From Enhydrobacter sp. (GTDB taxonomy: Bacteria; Pseudomonadota; Alphaproteobacteria; Reyranellales; Reyranellaceae): DNA of 64,000 nucleotides. The notes under the pieces are model-generated. The model worked only from the letters and a program-made list of their open reading frames with translations, was not told the origin of the DNA and ran no database searches. The position numbers and the translations under genes were made by a program. Of the stretch, positions 33,513 through 41,728 are shown in pieces; position 1 is the stretch's first letter, and the number at the start of each line of letters is the position of its first letter. The DNA lies in assembly GCF_030246845.1 (NCBI RefSeq), contig NZ_CP126889.1, positions 4,087,001 through 4,151,000 on the forward strand, written 5' to 3'.

Positions 33513-34925
33513 TCAGATGTAGGCGATGCGCAGCGTGTTGGTAGCGCCGGGCGTTCCGAAGGGCACGCCGGCCGTGATGACCAGCCGTTCGCCCGGCTGG
33601 GCGAGCTTCTCCTTGCGGGCGATCCTTACCGCGCGCTGAACCATATCGGAGAAGCTGTGCGCATCCTCGGTCTGCACGGGGTGGATCCCCCAGGCGAGCG
33701 TCAGCCGCCGGGCGGTGTTGAGGTTGGGGGTGAGGCAAAGGATGTACACGTCTGGCCGCTCACGCGCGGCGCGCAGCGCCGTCGAGCCGGTGTTTGTGTA
33801 GGTGACGATCGCCGCTGCCGTCAGCGTATGGGCGCACTGGCGCGCCGCCGCGCTGATCGCATCGGCAGTGGTCGCCTCGGGCTCGCGGCGGCTGGCGGCC
33901 ATCAGGCGACGATAGAGCGGGTCGGCCTCCACGCTCTTCAGAATGCGATCCATGATGGTGACGGCCTCGATCGGATAGTCGCCGGAGGCCGACTCGGCCG
34001 AGAGCATCACGGCGTCGGTGCCGTCATAGACCGCGGTCGCGACGTCCGAGGCCTCGGCCCGCGTGGGCGTCGGGGAGTGCACCATCGAGTCCAGCATCTG
34101 GGTGGCGACGATCGCCGGTCTGCCGGCGGCGCGGCAGGCAGCGAGGATGCGCTTCTGCAGCGGCGGCACGGCTTCGGGCGGCATCTCCACGCCGAGATCG
34201 CCGCGCGCCACCATGATGCCGTCGCTCTGCTCGATGATCTCGTCGAGATGCTCGATCGCCATCGGCTTCTCGAGCTTGGCCATCACCGCGGCGCGGCCGG
34301 CGACGAGCTTCTTCAGCTCGGCGATGTCGTCCGCGCGCTGCACGAAGGACAGCGCCACCCAGTCGACGCCGAGCGACAGGCCATAGTCGAGATCGCGCCG
34401 GTCCTTCGTCGTCATGGGCGAGAGCGGCAGCATCAGGTTGGGCAGGTTCACGCCCTTGCGGTCGCTGATCGGGCCCGCCACCTCGACCGCGGCATCGATC
34501 GTCGTGTCGCTGTGCGCCAGGATGCGCAGCCGTACCTTGCCGTCGTCGATCAGCAACAGACCGTCAGGCCTGGCGGCGCGGAATATTTCCGGATGGGGCA
34601 GGGGAATGCGCTTGGCCGTGCCCGGCTCGGGATCGAGATCGAAGCGCAGCTTCTGACCTTTCTTCAGCTCCATCGGCCCCTTGGCGAAGGTGCCGAGCCT
34701 GAGCTTTGGTCCCTGAAGGTCCATCAGGATGGCGATCGGATGCCTGTAGTGCTTCTCGAGCGCTCTCAGGAGCTCGACGCGCTGCTTGTGGTCGGCGGCT
34801 GTGCCATGGCTGAAGTTCAGTCGGAAAACGTCGGCGCCCGCCTCGAACAACGCCTGCAGCCGCTCGGGGCTGGACGAGGCCGGCCCCAAGGTGGCGACGA
34901 TCTTGGTGAAACGCTCGCGCCTCAT
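33513..34925 (-). CDS. pyk: pyruvate kinase
   Basis: A 470-residue pyruvate kinase converting phosphoenolpyruvate and ADP to pyruvate and ATP. Residues show KIVATLGPASSSPERLQALF at the start, ILMDLQGPKLRLG, the K-containing AVMAKLEKPMAIEHLDEII, IMVARGDLGVEMPPEAVP and VATQMLDSMVHSPTPTRAE, all in normal order, with a full C-terminal domain ending ITAGVPFGTPGATNTLRIA. The ATG at 34925 is the only sensible start. Confidence 0.96.
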   Translation of the reverse strand: MRRERFTKIVATLGPASSSPERLQALFEAGADVFRLNFSHGTAADHKQRVELLRALEKHYRHPIAILMDLQGPKLRLGTFAKGPMELKKGQKLRFDLDPEPGTAKRIPLPHPEIFRAARPDGLLLIDDGKVRLRILAHSDTTIDAAVEVAGPISDRKGVNLPNLMLPLSPMTTKDRRDLDYGLSLGVDWVALSFVQRADDIAELKKLVAGRAAVMAKLEKPMAIEHLDEIIEQSDGIMVARGDLGVEMPPEAVPPLQKRILAACRAAGRPAIVATQMLDSMVHSPTPTRAEASDVATAVYDGTDAVMLSAESASGDYPIEAVTIMDRILKSVEADPLYRRLMAASRREPEATTADAISAAARQCAHTLTAAAIVTYTNTGSTALRAARERPDVYILCLTPNLNTARRLTLAWGIHPVQTEDAHSFSDMVQRAVRIARKEKLAQPGERLVITAGVPFGTPGATNTLRIAYI

Positions 34926-35008
34926 GCGGTCAATCTAGCGCGCGGGGGGCGACACTTTGAGGGCCTTTTTTTGTTCGTTTTCAACAGGTTCTCTTGCCCC
35001 GGACGGCG

Positions 35009-35476
35009 TCAATTGAACGTCACGGTCACCGTGATGGTGTCGCTGTAGGGGCCTGGCGCGCGCCATTGCAGCGCGGGCAGGCGACCGTATGTGGTGTAGT
35101 TGCGTCTGACGTTGGTGCAAAGGACACAGGTGTAGCTATCGGAGACCGTGCTGGTGCCGCCGGTACCATTGCCCCAGACCGTCGTACGGCCCGCGGTCGT
35201 GTAGATCTGGTAGGACAAGAACGAGGTGCCGCTCTTCAGGCGTCGATTGAAGCCGCTGCTCGCGTTGAGGCCCTGGTTGAGTGCGATGGAATAGTTCACG
35301 GTTTGGGCGGCGGCGCTGCAGGTGACCGAGACCGTTCCGGCATTGTCGGTCGGACTGGCGGTCGACGGAATATAGGTACCGAAGCTGACGCCCGTGGCCG
35401 ACGTCGTGCAGCTTGCTGCCCATGCGGGTGCCGGCAACAGAAGAAGGGACATTGCCAGGAAGGCCAGTCGCCTCAT
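35009..35476 (-). CDS. spore coat U (SCPU) domain protein
   Basis: A 155-residue secreted protein with a 20-residue signal peptide (MRRLAFLAMSLLLLPAPAWA). The mature chain has the SCPU pattern: an N-terminal SCTTSATGVSFGTYIPSTAS, CSAAAQTVNYSIALNQG, a middle disulfide loop with CVLCTN, and the ending YSDTITVTVTF characteristic of donor-strand pilin-like subunits. Its ATG overlaps the usher TGA. It is the last gene of the chaperone-usher operon and probably a structural or tip subunit of an archaic (Csu-like) fibre. Confidence 0.88.
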   Translation of the reverse strand: MRRLAFLAMSLLLLPAPAWAASCTTSATGVSFGTYIPSTASPTDNAGTVSVTCSAAAQTVNYSIALNQGLNASSGFNRRLKSGTSFLSYQIYTTAGRTTVWGNGTGGTSTVSDSYTCVLCTNVRRNYTTYGRLPALQWRAPGPYSDTITVTVTFN

Positions 35477-37884
35477 GGCACGGGCTCGCGGCAGGGGATC
35501 GGCCCGATGGTTGGGATGTCGCCGGGCTTGGGGGAGAAGGCGAAGGTGGCGCGGCAGCGCTGGCCGTTGCGGCGCTCGACGACGAGCTCGTTGCGGGGCT
35601 GCAGGTCGACCAGGTAGACCTCGCCGTCGTAGCCGACCGGGGCGGTGGCGCGGCTCGACTGCAGGGTGGCGATGCTGCCGAGGGGGATCGGCCGGCCGGC
35701 CTCGTCCTTGAGCCGCACCAGAGCGCCGTGGCTGGTCTTGATGGGGAAGCGCACGACGACGCCGGAGCGGTCCTGCGGGCGGACCTCGCGGGTGGTGTAG
35801 GGCACGGTGGCGTCGACCGGCACGTCGGTCGGGTCGATCGAGAGGTGGTTGAGCTCGAAGGCGCGCAGGTCGGGCACCAGCACCTGGCCGGCGGCGTTGG
35901 TGACGCCGGCGTCGCGGTTCTCCTGCTGCACGTGCACGCCCGGCACGCCGTCGGTGTCGACCACGGCGAAGCTGTCGTCGATGCGGTTGGAGGCGAACAG
36001 CCCGCCGCCGGCCCAGGAGACGGCGCCGCGGGCCTCGGCCTGGAAGGTGGTCTGGCCGGCCAGCCGGTCGACGCCGCCCAGCGCCAGGCCCCAGGGCGAC
36101 TTGTACTGCAGCTCGGCGAACTCGTGGTCGGCATTGACGTCGGAGCCGCCGCCGAACAGGCGCCAGCCCCAGTCGCCGATCACGTCGGCGGTCTGGCTGG
36201 CCTGCAGCTGGGCCGCGCGCTCCTGGTTGGTGGCGCTGGCGCTCAGCCCGGCCGAGCTGCGCCGGCCCAGCGGCACGGTGAGGCCGACCATCACGCCGCG
36301 CCCGCCGTAGCCGGCGAGATCGTCGTAGGCGGTGGCGTAGAGCGAGACGTTGTCCAGCACCTGGGCCGACCAGGTGGCGGAGACGAGGTGCGTGCTCTGG
36401 GCCGGCTGGAGATAGAAGAACTGGCCGTAGGCCGAGACCGTCTGCACCATGGCGGCGGCGCGCTCGATGCCGTTGTAGGCGACGCTCAGCGAGCCGTACT
36501 TGCCGAGCGCCAGGCCGGCGCTGGCGTTGATCTGCAGCTGCGCCGCCGGCTGGCCGTTGGCCGCGGCGATGTCGGCGAAGTTGAAGCTGGCGAAGGTCGC
36601 CGAGGCGGCGAGGTTCAAGGGCTGGCCGAGCCGCTGCAGGCCGACCGTGACCTGGCCGCCGGTCCCGCCCGAGCCGCCGCTCACGGCGGCGGCGAGGTTG
36701 ACGGCGGCGAGGTCGAAGGCGTTCCAGACCAGCCCGGCGCCGCCCATGAAGACGCCGTCGGTGCCCTCGGCATGGGCCTCCACGGTGAAGGCGTCGGACA
36801 GGCCGCGCCGCCAGGTGGCCGCGCCCGCGGCGGCGCCGTAGTCGTTGCTGATCAGCCCCCAGTTGCGCCGCACCAGCCCGCCCTCGAGCGAGAAGGTCTG
36901 CAGGCCGGGGGCCAGCAGCGAGGCGCTGGCGTAGAACGGCAGCTCGGTCGTCACCTGGCGGCCGAGCGCATTGGTCACGGTCATCATCACCGTGCCGGCG
37001 CCGGTGATGACCGGCAGCTGCGGCACTTGGAACGGGCCGGGCTGCACCTCGCGGCTGAGCACGCGGTTGCCGTTGACCAGCACGTCGACCGTCGAGGGCA
37101 CGGCCACCGTGCCGCTGACCACCGGCAGCGGGAAGGTGACGAGGTCGGGCCGCATCGAGAAGTCGGACGTGACCTGGCCGCCGCCCAGCCGCACCGGGCG
37201 GGTCCAGCTGAGGCCGCCGCTGATGAAGTCGCCGGCGCGGTAGCGCATCAGGTCGTCGGGGTCGGAGTAGACGTAGGTCGAATCGAGGCGGATCGCCGAA
37301 TAGCCGCTGAGCCCCGCCGGGTTGCCGCCGACATAGGCCAGCAGGCCGTTGGACAGCACCCCCCAGGGCGAGAAGGCGCGGAAGTCGAACAGGCCGCTGC
37401 CCACCCCCGGGGTGCCGGGGCCGAGCCCCAAGGGATTGGTCGAGCTGGCGGTGACGTCGTAATTGAGGGTGGCGCCGATGCCGCTCTCGACCGTGCCGCC
37501 GCTGCCCGGCGTCGTGCCCGCCACCTCGAGCAGCTCGGGCAGCAGCCGCTTGGGCCCGGCCGTGACGTGCAGGGTCTGGGTCGGCGCATCGAGGCGGGCG
37601 GCGAAGTCGGGGAGGTCGGCGAGCTTCACCAGCTTGTCCGGGGTCTCGGCGGTGGCCGCGGGGACGCGAAAGCCCAGCTCGCGCAGCGCGTCGCGCCGGG
37701 CGTAGAGCGCGCCGTCGCGCTGCACGAACTCGCCGATCTTGCCGGTCGGATAGCCGTTGACCACCACCTCCAGAAGCAGCGTCTCGTCGGCCAGCGCCGG
37801 CCTCGGCCGCGCCATCATCGCCGACAGCACGACGATCGCTGCCACCAGCGCCGCCCGCAGGATCGCCCCGCCGTCACCGGCCAT
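35473..37884 (-). CDS. fimbrial outer-membrane usher protein
   Basis: An 803-residue outer-membrane usher. A signal peptide of about 32 residues precedes LLLEVVVNGYPTGKIGEFV, typical of archaic chaperone-usher ushers. The middle contains beta-barrel strands with a plug segment (VPSTVDVLVNGNRVLSREVQ is the plug-like motif), and the C-terminal domains end with CRATFAFSPKPGDIPTIGPI and a final CREPVP. It secretes the SCPU subunits. The start codon lies in the last of three 16-bp tandem repeats and GTGA of the repeat is the only Shine-Dalgarno-like element, so initiation probably relies on coupling to upstream translation. Confidence 0.92.
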   Translation of the reverse strand: MAGDGGAILRAALVAAIVVLSAMMARPRPALADETLLLEVVVNGYPTGKIGEFVQRDGALYARRDALRELGFRVPAATAETPDKLVKLADLPDFAARLDAPTQTLHVTAGPKRLLPELLEVAGTTPGSGGTVESGIGATLNYDVTASSTNPLGLGPGTPGVGSGLFDFRAFSPWGVLSNGLLAYVGGNPAGLSGYSAIRLDSTYVYSDPDDLMRYRAGDFISGGLSWTRPVRLGGGQVTSDFSMRPDLVTFPLPVVSGTVAVPSTVDVLVNGNRVLSREVQPGPFQVPQLPVITGAGTVMMTVTNALGRQVTTELPFYASASLLAPGLQTFSLEGGLVRRNWGLISNDYGAAAGAATWRRGLSDAFTVEAHAEGTDGVFMGGAGLVWNAFDLAAVNLAAAVSGGSGGTGGQVTVGLQRLGQPLNLAASATFASFNFADIAAANGQPAAQLQINASAGLALGKYGSLSVAYNGIERAAAMVQTVSAYGQFFYLQPAQSTHLVSATWSAQVLDNVSLYATAYDDLAGYGGRGVMVGLTVPLGRRSSAGLSASATNQERAAQLQASQTADVIGDWGWRLFGGGSDVNADHEFAELQYKSPWGLALGGVDRLAGQTTFQAEARGAVSWAGGGLFASNRIDDSFAVVDTDGVPGVHVQQENRDAGVTNAAGQVLVPDLRAFELNHLSIDPTDVPVDATVPYTTREVRPQDRSGVVVRFPIKTSHGALVRLKDEAGRPIPLGSIATLQSSRATAPVGYDGEVYLVDLQPRNELVVERRNGQRCRATFAFSPKPGDIPTIGPIPCREPVP

Positions 37885-37921
37885 TCACGTCACCGGCCAT
37901 TCACGTCACCGGCCATTCACG
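37874..37921. repeat. three perfect 16-bp tandem repeats across chaperone stop and usher start
   Basis: The unit TCACCGGCCATTCACG occurs three times without mismatch at 37874-37889, 37890-37905 and 37906-37921. On the minus strand each copy is CGTGAATGGCCGGTGA and holds an ATG followed, in another frame, by TGA. The chaperone ends in the first transcribed copy. The ATGs of copies one and two each give an eight-codon ORF (MAGDVNGR) whose TGA overlaps the next ATG; the ATG of copy three starts the usher. Confidence 0.95.
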
Positions 37922-38637
37922 GCAACCGGCTGGTCGATCGCCCCGTCCGCGCCGCTGCCGGTGAGGCGCAGGGCGCCGCCCGGCGGCCGGCCGGCCAGGC
38001 GCCAGCGCCGCGTCGTGCCGGCCAGCAGATAGGGCGAGACGTTCTTCGTCTCCACCGCCACCGTCGCGCCGCCGGCCGCGCGCAGCGCCAGATCGTGCAC
38101 CTTGAGATGGCGGGTGCCGTCGTTGACGCCGACCAGGAAGCTCTGCCCGCCCGCGCTCTCGACGTGCCACGTCACGTGCGGCGCCACCCGCGCCTGCGGC
38201 AGGACGAAGATCGGGATCGAAAGACGCAGCGCCACCTGCACGATGCCCGGCGCCGCCGGCGGCGGGATCTGGTCGACCAGGATGCGGTAGGTCGCCTCGC
38301 GCTCGGCCGGCAGGCGCCGCAGCACCAGCCGGATCACCTGGCTCGCCCCCGCCGCGATCGTCCCCAAAGGCGGGCTGGCCAGCAGCGCGTCGGTGTCGTC
38401 CAGCTCCACCTCGCCGTTCTCGTTCTGGCGCCATCCGTACGCCCGCACCTGAAACGACGTCTGACCCGCGCTCATCACCCTCAGAACCGCCGCCTTCTGC
38501 CCCGGCGCCAGCTCGATCGTCACAGGCAATACCGTCAGCGCCTGCGCCTGCGCAGACACTGCACCCGAACCCAGGACAAGCGGCGCAGCCATGAGGGCGA
38601 GCGCCATCGCACGCAAAACTCTTGCAAGCGCGTTCAT
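37906..38637 (-). CDS. fimbrial periplasmic chaperone
   Basis: A 243-residue PapD-like chaperone. Signal peptide to about residue 32 (ending SGAVSAQA). The two Ig-like domains are seen in LTVLPVTIELAPGQKAAVLRV, QVRAYGWRQNENGEVEL, SQVIRLVLRRLPAEREATYRIL with the conserved Arg-rich subunit-binding strand and YRI motif, and PGIVQVALRLSIPIFVLPQA. It protects subunits in the periplasm and brings them to the usher. Its last codons and TGA lie in the first transcribed copy of the 16-bp repeat, upstream of the usher. Confidence 0.92.
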   Translation of the reverse strand: MNALARVLRAMALALMAAPLVLGSGAVSAQAQALTVLPVTIELAPGQKAAVLRVMSAGQTSFQVRAYGWRQNENGEVELDDTDALLASPPLGTIAAGASQVIRLVLRRLPAEREATYRILVDQIPPPAAPGIVQVALRLSIPIFVLPQARVAPHVTWHVESAGGQSFLVGVNDGTRHLKVHDLALRAAGGATVAVETKNVSPYLLAGTTRRWRLAGRPPGGALRLTGSGADGAIDQPVAVNGR

Positions 38638-38703
38638 CGACAGGCTCCTCGAGAGGGGAAGGAGCTTCGCGGCCTCGTTGGGCCGCAGCGGCAGTTGTGT
38701 CGC

Positions 38704-39207
38704 CTAGAAGCTCACCGTGGCCGTGATGGTATCGGTATACGCGCCCGGTGCGGGGAACTGGCCGGCCGGAATGCGACCGTAGACGGTATTTGCCTGCGCA
38801 GCACCGTTGCCGGTGCCGGTCAGCGTGTCGGTGCCGACTGTCTGGCCCCAGTTCTGCGTCCGCGCCGCGTCCCGGAAAAGCGCATAGTTGAGCTGGGCCG
38901 CTCCGTTCAGCATGCAGCGCGTGGTCACTGTCGCGCCGGGGCAGGTCCCGGGATTGAGGCCGATGTTCCAGGCCGACGTGTTGGTGCAGGTCACGGTTAT
39001 GGTCGACGTGGCGTCTGTCTGGGTGCCCGTATAGGTGCCGAACGACAGATTGGTGGCCGATATGTTGCAGGTTGCCTGGACGGTCGCCGTCACCGTGAAA
39101 GTCGCCGTCGCCGTCCCCGCTTCGGCGAGCTCGCTGGGCCCGCCGATTGCCGCGATCGCGGCCAACGCCGATCCGAAACCAATACGATCAAAATGGAGCA
39201 GTCGCAT
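38704..39207 (-). CDS. spore coat U (SCPU) domain protein
   Basis: A 167-residue secreted SCPU protein, the first gene of the chaperone-usher operon and likely the major subunit. After a signal peptide the mature chain contains ATFTVTATVQATCNISATNL, SFGTYTGTQTD, CTNTSAWNIGLNPGTCPGAT with paired cysteines, and the ending PAPGAYTDTITATVSF, matching the second SCPU gene. An ATG at 39207 with GGGGAGG upstream and an earlier ATG at 39219 are both possible; the first gives a better signal peptide. The 66-base gap to the chaperone gene has no clear terminator. Confidence 0.85.
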   Translation of the reverse strand: MRLLHFDRIGFGSALAAIAAIGGPSELAEAGTATATFTVTATVQATCNISATNLSFGTYTGTQTDATSTITVTCTNTSAWNIGLNPGTCPGATVTTRCMLNGAAQLNYALFRDAARTQNWGQTVGTDTLTGTGNGAAQANTVYGRIPAGQFPAPGAYTDTITATVSF

Positions 39208-39369
39208 CGGCCTCCCCATAAATTATTTCATCGTAAAGGCAGCAATATCGAGGTCTTAGCTACCATCCTTAAGGTATGATGTGAGTTTGCGTCAGCCGGT
39301 GACAAATTTGTGGCTGCCCGGAGACGCCTGTCGCTCGGCGTCAGGCGGCCAGCGCCTCATGCGGCTGAT

Positions 39370-40284
39370 CTATCGCTTGAGCGACGACACTTTGAAGTCG
39401 CCGGCCTGCTCGTAGACCTTCACGACTGCCGCGTCGTCGAGCCGGCCCCAGCCAGCGCCTGCCGCGGCCAGGAAGAGCTGATGCGCCGCTGCCGCCATGG
39501 GCAAGGGAAGGCGATGCTCATGGCCGGTGCCCAGCACCAGCCCGAGATCCTTGACGAAGATCTCGATGGCGGAGAGCGGCGTGTAATCGTCGTCGAGCAT
39601 GTGCGGCACGCGGTTGCCGAACATCCACGAATTGCCCGCGCTGGCGGAGATCACCTCGTAGACGGCACGCGTGTCGGCGCCGGCCTTGGCGGCGAGCGCC
39701 ATGGCTTCGGCGGCGGCGGCGATGTGCACGCCGGCGAGGAGCTGATTCACGGTCTTTACCAGCGATCCAATGCCCGGTGCATCGCCCAGCCGAAAGACCT
39801 TGGCCGACGTCGCGGCGAAGATGCTCTCGGCCGCGGCAAAAGCGCGGGGCGACCCCGACGCCATGAAGGTGAGCTCGCCCGACTCGGCGCGCGCCCGACC
39901 GCCCGACATCGGCGCATCGAGCAGGTCGTGCCCGGCCCCGGCGAGACGTTCGCCGAGACCTTTGGCAAAGGCGGCCGGCACGGTGGCGCATTGCATGACG
40001 AGTCCATCCTTGCGCAGCGCGGAGGCGGCGCCGTCCTCGCCATAGAGCACGGTCTCGACCTGCTTGTCGTTCACGACAGCGATGACCACGATGTCCGCAG
40101 TGGCTGCGGCCGCGGCCGGCGTGGCGGCGATCGTGCCGCCAGCCGCGGTGAAGGCGTCGCGCGCCGCGACGCTGGGATCGACCCCCACCACCTTGTGGCC
40201 GTGCTTGAGCAGGTTCTTCGCCATGCCGAGGCCCATCGAGCCCAGGCCGATGAAAGCGATGTCGGGTGTGTTCTTGTCGTTCAT
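39370..40284 (-). CDS. ltnD: NAD(P)-dependent 3-hydroxyacid dehydrogenase (L-threonate dehydrogenase type)
   Basis: A 304-residue 3-hydroxyisobutyrate-dehydrogenase-family enzyme. The Rossmann motif IAFIGLGSMGLGMAKNLLKH is at residues 9-28; DAPMSGGRARAESGELTFMASG is the substrate-binding segment, and GSLVKTVNQLLAGVHIAAAAEA contains the catalytic lysine. Found next to otnI, otnC and otnK, it most likely oxidises L-threonate or D-erythronate to the 2-oxo acid. The gene's ATG overlaps the otnI TGA in ATGA form, which supports a shared message. Confidence 0.88.
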   Translation of the reverse strand: MNDKNTPDIAFIGLGSMGLGMAKNLLKHGHKVVGVDPSVAARDAFTAAGGTIAATPAAAAATADIVVIAVVNDKQVETVLYGEDGAASALRKDGLVMQCATVPAAFAKGLGERLAGAGHDLLDAPMSGGRARAESGELTFMASGSPRAFAAAESIFAATSAKVFRLGDAPGIGSLVKTVNQLLAGVHIAAAAEAMALAAKAGADTRAVYEVISASAGNSWMFGNRVPHMLDDDYTPLSAIEIFVKDLGLVLGTGHEHRLPLPMAAAAHQLFLAAAGAGWGRLDDAAVVKVYEQAGDFKVSSLKR

Positions 40285-41072
40285 GCCGAGGCCTCGATGC
40301 CGTACCTGGCCGCCCAGCCGAGACCGGCGGCGGTGGTCGTCCTGGGCTTGTATTCCAGCCCGACATAGCCCTGGTAGCCCAGGCGATCGAGCACATCGAG
40401 CAGGTAGAGATGATTGGCCTCCCCGATATCGGGCTCGTTGCGGTCGGGATTGCCGGCGATCTGGACGTGCGCGGTGATCGGGAAGAGCCGTTCGGTGCGC
40501 TTCGTGAGGTCGCCTTCGGTCACCTGCAAATGATAGAGGTCGAGCTGCAGCCTGAGGTTAGGCGCCCCGACCTCGTCGATGATCTTCGTCACCTGATCGG
40601 TGGTGTTGGTGAAGTAGCCGGGAATGTCGCGGTGATTGATCGGTTCCAGCACCAGCGTGATGCCGCTCTTGGCCGTGCGGTCGCAGGCCTTCTCGAGATT
40701 CGAGACGAAGGTTCGATGCATCGCAGCCGGGTCGGCGCCCGGTGCGATCATGCCCGACATGACGTGCAGCGTACGGCACTCCAGCACCTTGGCATATTCC
40801 AGCGCCCTCTCGAGAGCGGCGGCGAACTCCGATTCGCGACCGGGCAGGGCGGCAAGACCGCGTTCGCCCTTGCTCCAGTCACCCGGTGGTAGGTTGAACA
40901 GCGCCTGCGTGAGCTTGTGCTTCCTGAGCTCGGCCGCGATCTCGGCCGCCGGTACCTCGTAGGGGAAAAGCATCTCGACGGCAGTGAAGCCGTGGCCGGC
41001 GGCGGCGGCAAAGCGCTGCAGAAGGGGCACCTCCTGGTAGATCCAGGAGAGGTTGGCGGCGAGCTTGGGCAT
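40281..41072 (-). CDS. otnI: 2-oxo-tetronate isomerase OtnI
   Basis: A 263-residue TIM-barrel protein of the hydroxypyruvate isomerase (Hyi) family. It starts MPKLAANLSWIYQEVPLLQR, has the metal-ligand region ITLVLEPINHRDIPGYF and LRLQLDLYHLQVTEGDL, and ends with YQGYVGLEYKPRTTT. OtnI converts 2-oxo-tetronate to 3-oxo-tetronate. In context of the otn operon that name is preferred over hydroxypyruvate isomerase. The ATG at 41070-41072 was chosen because the longer frame is antisense-like. It ends inside the ltnD start. Confidence 0.88.
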   Translation of the reverse strand: MPKLAANLSWIYQEVPLLQRFAAAAGHGFTAVEMLFPYEVPAAEIAAELRKHKLTQALFNLPPGDWSKGERGLAALPGRESEFAAALERALEYAKVLECRTLHVMSGMIAPGADPAAMHRTFVSNLEKACDRTAKSGITLVLEPINHRDIPGYFTNTTDQVTKIIDEVGAPNLRLQLDLYHLQVTEGDLTKRTERLFPITAHVQIAGNPDRNEPDIGEANHLYLLDVLDRLGYQGYVGLEYKPRTTTAAGLGWAARYGIEASA

Positions 41073-41083
41073 TTGGATATCAA

Positions 41084-41728
41084 TCAGGAGGGAAAGGCTT
41101 CCTCGATCTCGCGGACCTGGGAGGCGGAAAGCGTGCGGGTCTTGAGACCCTGCAGCAGCAGGTGGAGCTTGGCCGTTTCCTCCAGCTCCTCGATCGAGGC
41201 CGACGCGGCGGAGAGCGACGTGCCGGCCACGACCGGTCCGTGATTGGCCAGCAGGACGGCGCGATGGCCCTTGGCATACCCACGAATGGCATCGGCGAGC
41301 TTGGGATCGCCGGGCCTGAAATAGGGTACCAGCGGCAACTTGCCCACGCGCATCACGAAGTAGGCGGTGAGCGGCGGCAGCGTGGTCTCGGCGTTGTGAT
41401 GGCACGACCGGTCGAGGCAGGAGATCGCGACCGCATGCGTCGAATGAAGATGCACGATCGCACCGTCGCCGGGACGCACGTCGTAGACCGACCGATGCAG
41501 CAGCGCTTCCTTGGTCGGCGGATCGCCGGCCACGTGCTGGCCCTCCGCGTCGAGCCTGGAAAGCCGCGCGGGGTCGAGTTCGCCCAGGGAGGAGTTGGTG
41601 GGCGTCATCAGCCAGCCGCCATCGATGCGCACACTGATATTACCGGAGGTTCCCGGACAGAGGCCGCGTGCGGCAAGCTTGGCGCCAAGCGCGCAGATCG
41701 CCTCACGCGATTTCGCTTCCCTGCTCAT
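41084..41728 (-). CDS. otnC: 3-oxo-tetronate 4-phosphate decarboxylase OtnC
   Basis: A 214-residue class II aldolase/adducin-family protein. The phosphate-binding PGTSGNISVRIDGGWLMTPT, zinc-ligand HLHSTHAVAISCL (the H-x-H motif) and ANHGPVVAGTSLSAASASIE with a third histidine match. OtnC cleaves 3-oxo-tetronate 4-phosphate to dihydroxyacetone phosphate and CO2. Its ATG overlaps the otnK TGA (ATGA), so translation is coupled. Confidence 0.88.
   Translation of the reverse strand: MSREAKSREAICALGAKLAARGLCPGTSGNISVRIDGGWLMTPTNSSLGELDPARLSRLDAEGQHVAGDPPTKEALLHRSVYDVRPGDGAIVHLHSTHAVAISCLDRSCHHNAETTLPPLTAYFVMRVGKLPLVPYFRPGDPKLADAIRGYAKGHRAVLLANHGPVVAGTSLSAASASIEELEETAKLHLLLQGLKTRTLSASQVREIEEAFPS

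Noticed and set aside
35413..39279. Very long plus-strand open frame (about 1290 codons) across the chaperone-usher operon
   Set aside because: It is antisense to four well-supported genes, is dominated by Arg, Gly, His and Asp runs, and matches no protein family; high G+C makes such frames common.
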